Positions 18,040-26,241 of a stretch of DNA of 54,955 bases are shown here, one piece after another. Position 1 is the first letter of the stretch. Each line of letters starts with the position of its first letter. A program made the translations under genes and the position numbers. The stretch covers positions 1 through 54,955 of the forward strand of contig CAZAKZ010000020.1 in NCBI GenBank assembly GCA_964485695.1, in the 5' to 3' direction. This stretch comes from CAZAKZ01 sp964485695. Its GTDB lineage: Bacteria; Planctomycetota; JAFGQW01. The notes below the pieces were generated by a model. That model saw only the letters and a list, made by a program, of their open reading frames with translations. It was not told the DNA's origin and made no database searches.

Positions 18040-18732
18040 ATGTTTCGAACCCTTGCGATGATCGGCCTGGCCTCGACCGGGGCGGTGATCGTGGTGCACT
18101 TCCTGGCCTTCCGCCGGCAACGCTTTGACCCGGCCGGGGACCATGACACGGTCCCCCGCCTGACCGGGTGGGAGAGGCTCCTTCACCTTGGCGTTGCTTC
18201 GAGCTTCCTCGTGCTCCTGGTGACGGGATTCCAGGCGTGTCTTACCCGCGACCTCCGGCTGACGGGATACGCCCTGCTCCTGCACTGCGTGGCGGGCGGG
18301 ATCTTCGCCCTCTCCCTGGCGCTGGCGGCCCTCACCTGGGCCGAGGACTGCCGGTTTCAATCCCACGACCTGCAGTGGGTGCGGCGCCGCTCAAAGCACG
18401 AGGAGCGCTTACCGGCCGGCCGGTTCGACTGCCATGAGAAGATCCTCTTCTGGCTCACGTGTCTCGCCGGTCTCGTGACCCTCGTGTCCATGGCCCTGGC
18501 CATGACGTCCCTCCTCGGTTCCCGGGGCATGGCGGCGCTCCACGAGGTCCACCGGTACGGCGCCCTGGTCACGGTCTGCCTGGTCGGGGTCCACGCCTAC
18601 CGCACGACGATCCTGAAACCCGGCACCTGGCAGGGTCTCCTGTCGGGCCGGGTTGGAAAGCGATGGGCGAGGCACTATCACTCCCTCTGGCTCAATGGAA
18701 TCGAGAATGGTGATGGGACGACAAAGACGTAG
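18040..18732 (+). CDS. Membrane cytochrome b (b561/formate dehydrogenase gamma-like)
   Basis: 230 aa with an N-terminal membrane helix followed by four more helices. Histidines suited to bind two b hemes lie in helices: ERLLHLGVASS, YALLLHCVAGG, EVHRYGALVTV and LVGVHAYRTT. This pattern matches di-heme cytochrome b subunits that exchange electrons between quinone and periplasmic redox partners. Immediately downstream of the multiheme cytochrome c and overlapping the lipoprotein gene, it probably forms a quinol:cytochrome module. Direction of electron flow cannot be told. Confidence 0.8.
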   Translation: MFRTLAMIGLASTGAVIVVHFLAFRRQRFDPAGDHDTVPRLTGWERLLHLGVASSFLVLLVTGFQACLTRDLRLTGYALLLHCVAGGIFALSLALAALTWAEDCRFQSHDLQWVRRRSKHEERLPAGRFDCHEKILFWLTCLAGLVTLVSMALAMTSLLGSRGMAALHEVHRYGALVTVCLVGVHAYRTTILKPGTWQGLLSGRVGKRWARHYHSLWLNGIENGDGTTKT

Positions 18733-19507
18733 CTTGATCCTGTGGGCGGTGCTGGGCGCCCTGTGTCTCGGATTCTCCGCCTGCGGCGATGCGGAAAAGC
18801 CCACGGAACCGGCTCCGCCTCCGGTGGCGAAAAAACCCGCGGCAAAGCCCTCTCCGACACCCAGCGGTGCGGTTCAACCCGCCTCCCGATCCGTGGACGC
18901 CCCCGGAGTCGGGCAGGTGCCGATCCGCATCCAGCTGCCCAAGCCCCTGTTCATGGGCACGCCCAAGAACCTCCGGGTCGCCAACCTGGAGCCGCCGAGG
19001 ACCAAACCCCGGCCGCCAATTCTGGCGCCGACGGGCGTGAAGAACGTGGCCCTGGGCAAGCCCGTGTCCGGATCCGACGAGGATCCCATCATCGGCGAGC
19101 TGGAATGCATCACCGACGGCGAGAAGGCGGGCACCGACGGCACCTACGTGGACCTGAACTTCGGCACCCAGCACGTGCAGATCGACCTGGAGGGCGTATT
19201 CGAGATCCATGCCGTGGTGGTTTGGCACTTCCACCAGGAAGGGCGGGTCTATCACGACGTGGTGGTTCAGGTGGCCGACGACGCCGACTTCATCTCCAAC
19301 GTGCGCACCCTCTTCAACAACGACGACGACAACTCCTCGGGCCAGGGCGTGGGCAAGGACCGGCCCTACCTCGAGACCCACGAGGGCAAGCTCGTCAAGG
19401 CCGGAGGCGTGAAGGCCCGGTTCGTCCGGCTCTACAGCTGCGGCAACACGTCCAACGACCAGAACCACTACGTCGAGGTGGAAGTCTACGGCAAACCGGT
19501 CAAATGA
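18707..19507 (+). CDS. Lipoprotein with discoidin-like (F5/8 type C) domain
   Basis: 266 aa. The leader ends in lipobox LGFSAC (Cys26 from ATG 18707), then a Pro/Ala/Lys-rich linker to about residue 110, then a beta-sandwich domain resembling discoidin/F5-8C domains (NVALGKPVSGSDEDP, ARFVRLYSCGNTSND). The start is uncertain among ATG 18695, 18707 and 18713, all inside the 3' end of the cytochrome b gene. Its stop overlaps the next ATG (ATGA). Probable role: surface or periplasmic sugar binding next to the redox proteins. No redox cofactor motif is seen. Confidence 0.78.
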   Translation: MVMGRQRRSLILWAVLGALCLGFSACGDAEKPTEPAPPPVAKKPAAKPSPTPSGAVQPASRSVDAPGVGQVPIRIQLPKPLFMGTPKNLRVANLEPPRTKPRPPILAPTGVKNVALGKPVSGSDEDPIIGELECITDGEKAGTDGTYVDLNFGTQHVQIDLEGVFEIHAVVVWHFHQEGRVYHDVVVQVADDADFISNVRTLFNNDDDNSSGQGVGKDRPYLETHEGKLVKAGGVKARFVRLYSCGNTSNDQNHYVEVEVYGKPVK

Positions 19508-21918
19508 AAAACACGGCGCTCACGGGTTTGATTCTCTGTGTTATCACCCTCGGCGCCCTGGCCCTCCGCCTGCCCGACCTCACAGCGCGGCCCATGCACG
19601 CCGACGAGGCCGTCCACGCCTTGAAGTTCGAGAGGGCGCGCACCGGAGACTACGCCTACGACCCCCACGACTTTCACGGCCCCACCCTCTACTACTTTTC
19701 CCTGCCCTCTCTGTGGCTGGGCCCGGCGCGCACCGGGCTCGAGGCCACGGAGTTCACCTACCGCGTGGTGCCGGTGGTGTTCGGCGCGCTCACGGTGCTA
19801 CTCCTGTGGGGCCTCGCCTCCGGCCTGGGCCGTGCCGCCGCAATATGCGCCGGCCTGATTACGGCCCTTTCCCCCGCCCTGGTGTTCTACAACCGGTCCT
19901 ACATCCAGGAAACACTCCTGGTGTTCTTCACCCTGGGCCTCATGGTCGTGGGCTGGCGCTACGCGCGCACCCCGCGTCTCGGCTGGGCCGTGGCCTGCGG
20001 CATCTTCGCAGGACTCATGCACGCCACCAAGGAGACGGCCGCTCTCTCCCTGGCGGCCATGGTCGTGGCCCTGATCGGTGCCTGCATCTGGTGCGGGACT
20101 TTCCAGCGACCGAGAGCCTCGCACCTGGCCGTGGGGCTCGTGTCGGCGGCAGGGACGGCGTTTCTCTTCCTGTCCGGATTCGGCACCCACCTGGCCGGCC
20201 CTCTGGATTCACTCCGGGCATACGGGGTCTTACTCCACCGCGGCCTCGGGGCAGAGGGTCTCCACCTCCACCCCTGGCACCACCACCTCGGGATGCTCTT
20301 TTACAGCCGGATCCAGGACGGCCCCGCGTGGAGCGAGGCCGCGATCCTGGTGCTGGCGGCGGTGGGATTCCTTTCGGCCCTGCGGGGCGCGAACAGGGCA
20401 ACGAGGGGATTGCTGCGATTCACGGCCCTTTACACCGTCCTCCTCACCGCGGTCTACTCCGTCCTCCCTTACAAGACCCCGTGGTGCGTGCTTCCCTTTC
20501 TCCACGCCATGATCCTGCTGGCAGGCGCAGGAGCCGTGGCCCTGGTGCGCGTGGTGCCCGGCAGGATCGGGAAGGGCCTGACCTGCGCAGTGTTGATCGC
20601 AGCATTCGTCCACCTGGGGATCCAGGCCTACCAGAGCGCTTTTCGATACGCAATCGATCCACGCAATCCGTACGTCCATTCGCCCTCGGTCCCCGACACC
20701 GTACGCCTGGGCCGACGCGTGGAGGCCCTGGCTCGCCTCCACCCCGATGGCACGGACATGGTGGTTCACGTGGTGTCGGACGGGAACTACTGGCCCCTGC
20801 CGTGGAACCTCCGGCGGCTGAATCCCGATCGCATCGGATACTGGAGCGAGGTGCCCGCGGATCCAGACGCCCCCGTGGTCATCGCGAGCGCCTCCCTCAA
20901 GGCAGCCCTGGACAAGGCCCTGCGAGAGAACTACCACAAGAGCATCTTCGGACTGCGTCCCTCGGTGCTGATGGTGGTCTACGTCCGGCAGGACCTGTGG
21001 GACGCCTTCCTCCGCGACCGCGACAAGGTGGCCGAGAAAATCCACGCCTCGACCCACCGGGCCATGGCCGCGACCTTCCAGATCCGCATCGCCGGCCAAG
21101 AAGCGCGGTACGCCAGGCAAACCGCCGAGGAGGCCTTCGGTCTTCTGGACCGCCTGGAAGCACAGCTCAGCCGCTTCCGGCCCACCAGCGACGTGTATCA
21201 GTTGAACCGCCTCGGGGACGTCACCATACTGCGCGTGGCCCCCGCGGTCTTCGACTGTCTCCGGAAAGCCGCCCGCTACCAATCACTGACCGGCGGCGCC
21301 TTTGACGTGACCCTCGGCCCCATCGCGGAACTCTGGAAAAAACCCAGCCCCCCTGCCGAGGCCGAGGTGGCGGCCGCGAAGAAGCGCGCAGGAATGGGGC
21401 TCCTGGAGCTGGACGAGGAGAACCTCACGGTGCGCCCCCGGGTCCTGGGGGTGCAGGTCGACCTCGGAGGCATCGGCAAGGGTTACGCCGTGGATCGCAT
21501 GGCAGCGCTGTTAAAGGACTGGGGCGTCAAGGCGGCGCTCCTCCACGGCGGCCACAGCAGCGTCCTGGCCCTGGGCTCGGCGCCTGGAAAGGCCGGCTGG
21601 CCTGTGGCCCTGCCCGACCCGGAGGACCGGAGCCGAACTCTCGTGACCCTGCAGCTCCGGGACCGGGCCCTGGGCGCCTCGGGACTCCACCGCGGCCGCC
21701 ACATCCTGGACCCCCGCACCGGTCGCCCCGCGCGCCACCACGCGGCCACCTGGGCCCTCGCCCCCTCCGCCACCGAGGCCGACGCCCTGTCCACGGCGTT
21801 CATGGTCATGACGCAGGCCGACATCGAGCGCTACTGCCGCGACCACCCCGAGGTGTCGGCCCTGTGCGTCGCCGGCAAGGGGGAAGGCAGGCGAGTGCTG
21901 CGGTTCGGTACGTGGTGA
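19504..21918 (+). CDS. Fusion of Agl23-type (TIGR03663) membrane glycosyltransferase and ApbE FAD:protein FMN transferase
   Basis: 804 aa in one uninterrupted frame; ATG 19504 overlaps the lipoprotein stop. Residues ~1-505 match the GT-C-like TIGR03663/Agl23 family: MHADEAVHALKF with the Asp34-Glu35 pair, YDPHDFHGPTLYY, SPALVFYNRSYIQETLLVFF, about ten membrane helices, then an extracytoplasmic tail. Residues ~513-800 are a nearly complete ApbE domain: HRAMAATFQI, DLGGIGKGYAVDR (653-665), LLHGGHSSVLALG, HILDPRTGRPA, and the Mg-binding ADALSTA (759-765). ApbE attaches FMN to Ser/Thr of exported flavoproteins. The GT-C topology should place the ApbE part outside, where ApbE normally works. I did not see a flavinylation motif in neighbouring proteins. 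The pairing is unusual to my knowledge. Confidence 0.88.
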   Translation: MKNTALTGLILCVITLGALALRLPDLTARPMHADEAVHALKFERARTGDYAYDPHDFHGPTLYYFSLPSLWLGPARTGLEATEFTYRVVPVVFGALTVLLLWGLASGLGRAAAICAGLITALSPALVFYNRSYIQETLLVFFTLGLMVVGWRYARTPRLGWAVACGIFAGLMHATKETAALSLAAMVVALIGACIWCGTFQRPRASHLAVGLVSAAGTAFLFLSGFGTHLAGPLDSLRAYGVLLHRGLGAEGLHLHPWHHHLGMLFYSRIQDGPAWSEAAILVLAAVGFLSALRGANRATRGLLRFTALYTVLLTAVYSVLPYKTPWCVLPFLHAMILLAGAGAVALVRVVPGRIGKGLTCAVLIAAFVHLGIQAYQSAFRYAIDPRNPYVHSPSVPDTVRLGRRVEALARLHPDGTDMVVHVVSDGNYWPLPWNLRRLNPDRIGYWSEVPADPDAPVVIASASLKAALDKALRENYHKSIFGLRPSVLMVVYVRQDLWDAFLRDRDKVAEKIHASTHRAMAATFQIRIAGQEARYARQTAEEAFGLLDRLEAQLSRFRPTSDVYQLNRLGDVTILRVAPAVFDCLRKAARYQSLTGGAFDVTLGPIAELWKKPSPPAEAEVAAAKKRAGMGLLELDEENLTVRPRVLGVQVDLGGIGKGYAVDRMAALLKDWGVKAALLHGGHSSVLALGSAPGKAGWPVALPDPEDRSRTLVTLQLRDRALGASGLHRGRHILDPRTGRPARHHAATWALAPSATEADALSTAFMVMTQADIERYCRDHPEVSALCVAGKGEGRRVLRFGTW

Positions 21919-21962
21919 GGGGCTCAGGAGTCGAGAAAGTGGGACCATAAGGATCGAACCCG

Positions 21963-24900
21963 TCAGCGCCGCTTCTCACGCCCGGCGCTGGCCCGCCTCA
22001 GGAGCACCCGGAGCGCCGCCCGGCGCTGCGCCTCGTTCAAGGTCCGGTCGGCGCGGATTCGATCCGCCACGTCCAGCGGATCGGTGAGCTCGCTCAGCAG
22101 GCGCTCGACCAGCGGTGTGGCTTGACGTCGCAAGGCCCTGGCCTCCCGGATCTGCTTCCACCGCTTTGCCGGCGCCACCGAGTCCCAGATGCGCACCGTG
22201 CCGTCGCCGGAACCGGAGACGAGCTGGGTGCCGTCCGGGCTGAAGCAGAGCGAGTGCACGTACGCGGTGTGGCCGCGGAGCACGAGGACCTGCTCGAAGG
22301 TCTTCGCGTCCCACACCAGGATGGCGGCGTCGTTTCCAGCCGAGGCGAAGCGGGTGCCGTCGGGGTGGTAGGCGATGGCGTAGATTTCGCTGGTATGTCC
22401 CGTGAGGGTGGCCAGCTCCTTGCCGCCGGCGGAATCCCACACCTTGAGCACGCCCTTGATGTCCCCGGACACGACCCGTCTGCCATCCGGACTGATCGCC
22501 GTGGCCTGAATCACGGAATCGTGCTTGCCGATTCCTCGGAGCCGTCGATCGGTCAACCGATCCCGGAGCTCGAGCAGGCAGATGTTCTTCGGGGTCGGGC
22601 GAATCAGGTACTTCCCGTCCATGCTGGTGCACATGGACTCGCCGGGCGAGTAGCCGCTCTGGGCCTTTGTCCCGCCGGGCATCGCGCGGAAGAAACGGTT
22701 GGCCAGCTCTGCCTCCGTCGGATTGGCCGCCTCCAGGAGGCCGGCATCCCCGGCGATGCGGGGCTCGCGGAGGCGGCATGCGGCATGGGTGTCCCAGGGG
22801 GCGAGGCTGACGATCGTGCCACCCTCCCACTGGCCCACGATGAGGCGGTCGCCGTCCGGAGTGAAGCCGAGATAGCGACAGGTCTGCTTGCCTGGAAACG
22901 TGGCCAGACGATCTCCCGACAGGGCATCCCACAGGAGCACTAGGCCGCCGGGGTACTCCCCCGAAGCGACCATCGAGTCGCGGGGGTGGTAGGCCGTGTG
23001 ATAGACGTAGGAGGTGTGTCCCCCGAGAACCTTTGGCGCCTCGTCTTTCCATTTCCATAGCCGGGCGGCCGAGGCATTGCCGGCGGCGAGCAGGGTACCG
23101 TCCCTGGAGAAGGCCAGAGCATAGGCCGCCGACCTCGATCCGGGATTCCACGGAAACACCCGGACGGTCTCTCCTCTTTCCACGTCCCACACTCGGACGG
23201 TGGAGTCGAGGGCCGCACTGGCCAGGTAGCGGCCGTCCGGGGAGAACGTGACGGCAGTCACCGGCGTGGTGTGCCCGCGAAGGATGTCGAGCACCTCGAG
23301 CGTGGACGCGTCGAGGATACGGATCATGCGTTGAATCTGCCCGATCGCGATACGCTTCGTCCCCGGGCTGAACGCGCCGCAGCCCACGGTCTCAATCAAG
23401 TGCTTCGACTGAAGAAGCTTCCCGCCCGGAAACGAGTAGAGGTGCCCGTTGGACCCGTGCACCGCAAGCAACCGACTACCATCTGCGTTGATCGCCAAGG
23501 CGCAATGCAATGACTTCGAGTCGGATCGAGATTCCGTTTGTACCATCTCCGTGTCGATGAGCATGCTCGGCCCGGCAAAGAAACAGACCGTGAGCCACTT
23601 TCCATCGGGGCTGAACAGGCAGTAGCGGAGCCGGCGCTCTCCCACGGAAATCGTCATCGCGCGCGCCTGGTCCCCTGTCTTCCAGATGAAGGCCTTGTGC
23701 AAGTCCGCGGAGAACGCGGCCAGATGCGTTCCCTCCGGCGCAAGGCCAAAGAACTTGACCGGTTCGCCGGTGGAGAAGTCCGCGACCACCTCGCCCGATT
23801 CCAGGTCGATGAGCTGGATCTTGTTCCCGAGCGGCAGGGCGGCAAGAAGGCGCCCGTCGGGGCCGCGGGCCACGGTGGTCGCCTGTTCCTGGACACCGGT
23901 ACCTTCGTAGTGCGCGATATGCGAGTTGAAGCGAGCTTCGAGATGCCGCCACTCCCAGTTGCGAAGCTTCCGCGGGACGGCGTCGAGGTGAGCCAGTGCG
24001 CGGAGCGAATCCGTCTCGCCCACGGCCTGCGCGGCGGCGAGGCTCTGGCGACAGGCGTTGCGTTCGGCGGCCGCCTCGCCTTCGAGGGCTCGCTCCTCGT
24101 TCCGCTTGGCACGCTTCTCGCCCTCCCGGGCGCGAAGCGCCAATGTCACGGAGACGATGATGCCTGCGACCAACACGAGTAAAGTCGCCGCCAGCCCGGC
24201 CACCAGCCCCTTGTGCCGCTGGGCAAACTTCTTCAGCTGGTAGAAGGTGCTCGGCGGATGCGCGATGATGGGTTCGTTGGCGAGATACCGTCGGATGTCC
24301 GAGGCCAGGTCCGCGGCCGACGCGTACCGCCGGTCCCGGTCCTTCTCCAGCGCCTTGCAAGCAATGGTGTCGATGTCCCCCCGATACGCCGTGTCGATGG
24401 ACCCGAGCCGCGTGGGCTCCTCCTCACGGATGACGCGGGCGGCCTCGGCGATCGGGGTTCGGCTCAGATCAAAGGGCGGCTTTCCGGCCAGGAGCTCGTA
24501 CAGGAGCACGCCGAGCGCGTAGATGTCGCTTCGCGTGTCGAGCCGGCTCGAATCGCCGGCCACCTGCTCGGGGCTCATGTAGGGAAGCGTCCCCACGAGT
24601 TGCCCCACCTCGGTGTGCATGGTGGTCAGCTGGACGTCGGCGTCCGTGGCGCGGGCCACGCCGAAGTCGAGGATCTTGGGCTGGCCCAGCATCGCGAACT
24701 CGGTGTCCACGCCTGCGACGGACGCCGCCGGCGTCTCCTGGACGAGCACGTTCTCCGGCTTCAGGTCCCGGTGCACGATCCCCTTCTGGTGCGCATGGTG
24801 CACGGCATCGGCGATGCGCGCCACCAGCTCGAGGCGCGCACGCACGTCCAGGGCTTTCGTCCTCGCGTATTCCCGGAGCTCGACCCCCTCCACGTACTCC

Positions 24901-25436
24901 ATGGCGAAGTAGGGCTGCGGCCCGACCTCGGTCTCCACTTCCCCGGCCTCGTGAATCTGGGCGATACCCGGATGCTGGAGCCGCCCCAGCACCTCGGCCT
25001 CGAACCGAAAGCGCTTGCGCAGGCCGGGCGAGAGCATGGCCACCCGGATCATCTTCAGGGCCACGCGGCGGTGGGGATGATCTTGCTCTGCCAGAAACAC
25101 GGCCCCCATGCCGCCTTCGCCGAGCTTCTCCAAGATGCGAAAGCGGCCGATCGTGGCCGGGAAGGCCGCGGGAGGAGCTCCGGTGTCGCCGGCCGGTTCA
25201 GGCGCTTGCGTGTCGAATCCCAGCGCCTCGGCCAGCAGCTCGTGTCCCAGGCGGAGACGGCTCTCCTCGAAGAGATCTTCCTCGGCTGTGTCCTCCGCCA
25301 GGAGCTCGTCCACGTACGCGCGCACCTCGGTATCGCCGCTGCAGGCGCGATCCAGGAACGCCCGTTGCGCCTCCCCCTCGAGGTCCGCAGCCTCCTGGAA
25401 GACCTCGGCCGCCCGCTGGTATTGCTCGTTTTTCAC
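21963..25436 (-). CDS. Membrane Ser/Thr protein kinase with WD40 sensor domain
   Basis: 1157 aa. The GTG start at 25436 overlaps the sigma factor stop (GTGA); an earlier frame start inside the sigma gene is rejected. Residues ~1-70 are helical. The kinase domain at ~97-370 has the glycine loop GEGGMGAVF, Lys128 (ALKMI), HRDLKPEN (Asp224), DFG (Asp257) and SPEQ, all intact, so it should be active. A membrane helix at ~410-435 is followed by a coiled coil. The extracytoplasmic C-terminal ~650 residues hold at least seven WD40 repeats (GHTTPVTAVTFSPDG, GHTSEIYAIAYHPDG, GHTAYVHSLCFSPDG). Such sigma-kinase pairs are frequent in Planctomycetota. The kinase may control the sigma factor or its anti-factor. 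Confidence 0.93.
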   Translation of the reverse strand: MKNEQYQRAAEVFQEAADLEGEAQRAFLDRACSGDTEVRAYVDELLAEDTAEEDLFEESRLRLGHELLAEALGFDTQAPEPAGDTGAPPAAFPATIGRFRILEKLGEGGMGAVFLAEQDHPHRRVALKMIRVAMLSPGLRKRFRFEAEVLGRLQHPGIAQIHEAGEVETEVGPQPYFAMEYVEGVELREYARTKALDVRARLELVARIADAVHHAHQKGIVHRDLKPENVLVQETPAASVAGVDTEFAMLGQPKILDFGVARATDADVQLTTMHTEVGQLVGTLPYMSPEQVAGDSSRLDTRSDIYALGVLLYELLAGKPPFDLSRTPIAEAARVIREEEPTRLGSIDTAYRGDIDTIACKALEKDRDRRYASAADLASDIRRYLANEPIIAHPPSTFYQLKKFAQRHKGLVAGLAATLLVLVAGIIVSVTLALRAREGEKRAKRNEERALEGEAAAERNACRQSLAAAQAVGETDSLRALAHLDAVPRKLRNWEWRHLEARFNSHIAHYEGTGVQEQATTVARGPDGRLLAALPLGNKIQLIDLESGEVVADFSTGEPVKFFGLAPEGTHLAAFSADLHKAFIWKTGDQARAMTISVGERRLRYCLFSPDGKWLTVCFFAGPSMLIDTEMVQTESRSDSKSLHCALAINADGSRLLAVHGSNGHLYSFPGGKLLQSKHLIETVGCGAFSPGTKRIAIGQIQRMIRILDASTLEVLDILRGHTTPVTAVTFSPDGRYLASAALDSTVRVWDVERGETVRVFPWNPGSRSAAYALAFSRDGTLLAAGNASAARLWKWKDEAPKVLGGHTSYVYHTAYHPRDSMVASGEYPGGLVLLWDALSGDRLATFPGKQTCRYLGFTPDGDRLIVGQWEGGTIVSLAPWDTHAACRLREPRIAGDAGLLEAANPTEAELANRFFRAMPGGTKAQSGYSPGESMCTSMDGKYLIRPTPKNICLLELRDRLTDRRLRGIGKHDSVIQATAISPDGRRVVSGDIKGVLKVWDSAGGKELATLTGHTSEIYAIAYHPDGTRFASAGNDAAILVWDAKTFEQVLVLRGHTAYVHSLCFSPDGTQLVSGSGDGTVRIWDSVAPAKRWKQIREARALRRQATPLVERLLSELTDPLDVADRIRADRTLNEAQRRAALRVLLRRASAGREKRR

Positions 25437-26014
25437 GGCTCGATTTCGTGTTTCAGCTCGTGGCGAAGAAACGCCCGGGCCAGGCGCCACTCCCGCTGCA
25501 CCGTGCGGGTCGTGATCCCGAGGAGATGGGCCACCTCGGTCTCGTTCAGCCCCCCGAAGAATCGCATCTCCATGATCCGGCCCTGGCGAGGGAAGAGCCG
25601 GCTCAACTTGGCCATGGCCTCGTCCAGGGCGATGAGATCGATCTGCACCTCCATGTTGACCGGTGTCACCATGCCCGAGAGCGTCACCCGCTCCCGGCCC
25701 CCGCCCCGCTTGGCGGCCTTCTTCTCCCGGGCATGGTCGGTCAGAATCCTGCGCATGGCCCGGGCGGCGATGGCGAAGAAGTGAGCGCGGCTCTCCCAGC
25801 CCGCGGCGTCCGCGCCGGCCAGCCGGACGAACGCCTCGTGCACCAGGGCCGTGGGCTGCAGCGTGTGCTCGGGCCGTTCTCGCTTGAAGTAACTCCCCGC
25901 CAGGGCGCGAAGCTCGCAGTAGACCCTGGGCAACAGCACGGCCACGGCCGAATCATCGCCCTTCTCGACCCGGGCCAGGATCTCAGTGATCTCACCGGGA
26001 TGCTCGTTTTTCAT
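25433..26014 (-). CDS. ECF-type RNA polymerase sigma factor (PF07638/TIGR02999 family)
   Basis: 193 aa. Region 2 is LQPTALVHEAFVRL followed by FFAIAARAMRRILTDHAREK; region 4 is a helix-turn-helix around LNETEVAHLLGITTRTVQREW. These are signatures of the ECF-like group common in Planctomycetota and Acidobacteriota. It lies directly before and overlaps the Ser/Thr kinase, indicating one transcription unit and possible phosphorylation-based control. Start ATG 26014; AGGA lies rather far upstream (about 12 nt). Target promoters cannot be named. Confidence 0.92.
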   Translation of the reverse strand: MKNEHPGEITEILARVEKGDDSAVAVLLPRVYCELRALAGSYFKRERPEHTLQPTALVHEAFVRLAGADAAGWESRAHFFAIAARAMRRILTDHAREKKAAKRGGGRERVTLSGMVTPVNMEVQIDLIALDEAMAKLSRLFPRQGRIMEMRFFGGLNETEVAHLLGITTRTVQREWRLARAFLRHELKHEIEP

Positions 26015-26052
26015 TCGCTGGCTGTTCCTCGCTCGTCACGTTCACGCCGCTC

Positions 26053-26069
26053 GATCATATCACATGATC
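26053..26069. promoter_or_regulatory. Operator-like palindrome upstream of the sigma gene
   Basis: GATCAT, five bases, then ATGATC: a perfect 6-bp dyad located 39 bp before the sigma factor ATG, in the divergent region shared with the first kelch gene. Could bind a dimeric regulator. No known consensus recognised. Confidence 0.3.
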
Positions 26070-26145
26070 CGGAGAAATGAACCTCTCTATCGCTTTTGGG
26101 GACACCCGGTTGCGCACGTCGTGACCGGCGCGCAGGAGCACTCGA

Positions 26146-26222
26146 TTTTTCCTGTCGGGTCCCGGCCGCGGTTTCCGCAGTCCGGGTAGGTGAACCGATC
26201 GTGAAGTCGTCAGTCAAGAACA
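26146..26222 (+). repeat. Kelch-gene leader repeat, copy 1
   Basis: A ~77-bp block (starting TTTTTCCTGTCGGGTCC, containing CGCGGTTTCCGCAGTCCGGG and ending GTCAGTCAAGAACA) nearly identical to 27744-27820 and partly to 29328-29371. It lies just upstream of the ribosome site of the first kelch gene. Its core can fold as nested CCCGG/CCGGG and GCGG/CCGC stems. Confidence 0.85.
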
Positions 26223-26241
26223 CAAGAGAGGACTCGAACCC

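Noticed and set aside
18742..19503. N-terminal extension of the Agl23-ApbE frame into the lipoprotein gene
   Set aside because: The extension is an Arg/Pro-rich out-of-frame translation of the lipoprotein; ATG 19504 with the ATGA overlap is the natural start.
18707..19507. Discoidin lipoprotein or neighbours as ApbE flavinylation target
   Set aside because: I saw no D-x-x-(S/T)-G-A-(S/T)-like flavinylation motif in the operon proteins, so no target is claimed.
21946..21965. tRNA T-arm-like string on the minus strand (GGGTTCGATCC) just after the kinase stop
   Set aside because: The flanking stems do not pair, and no anticodon arm or acceptor stem exists nearby; chance match.
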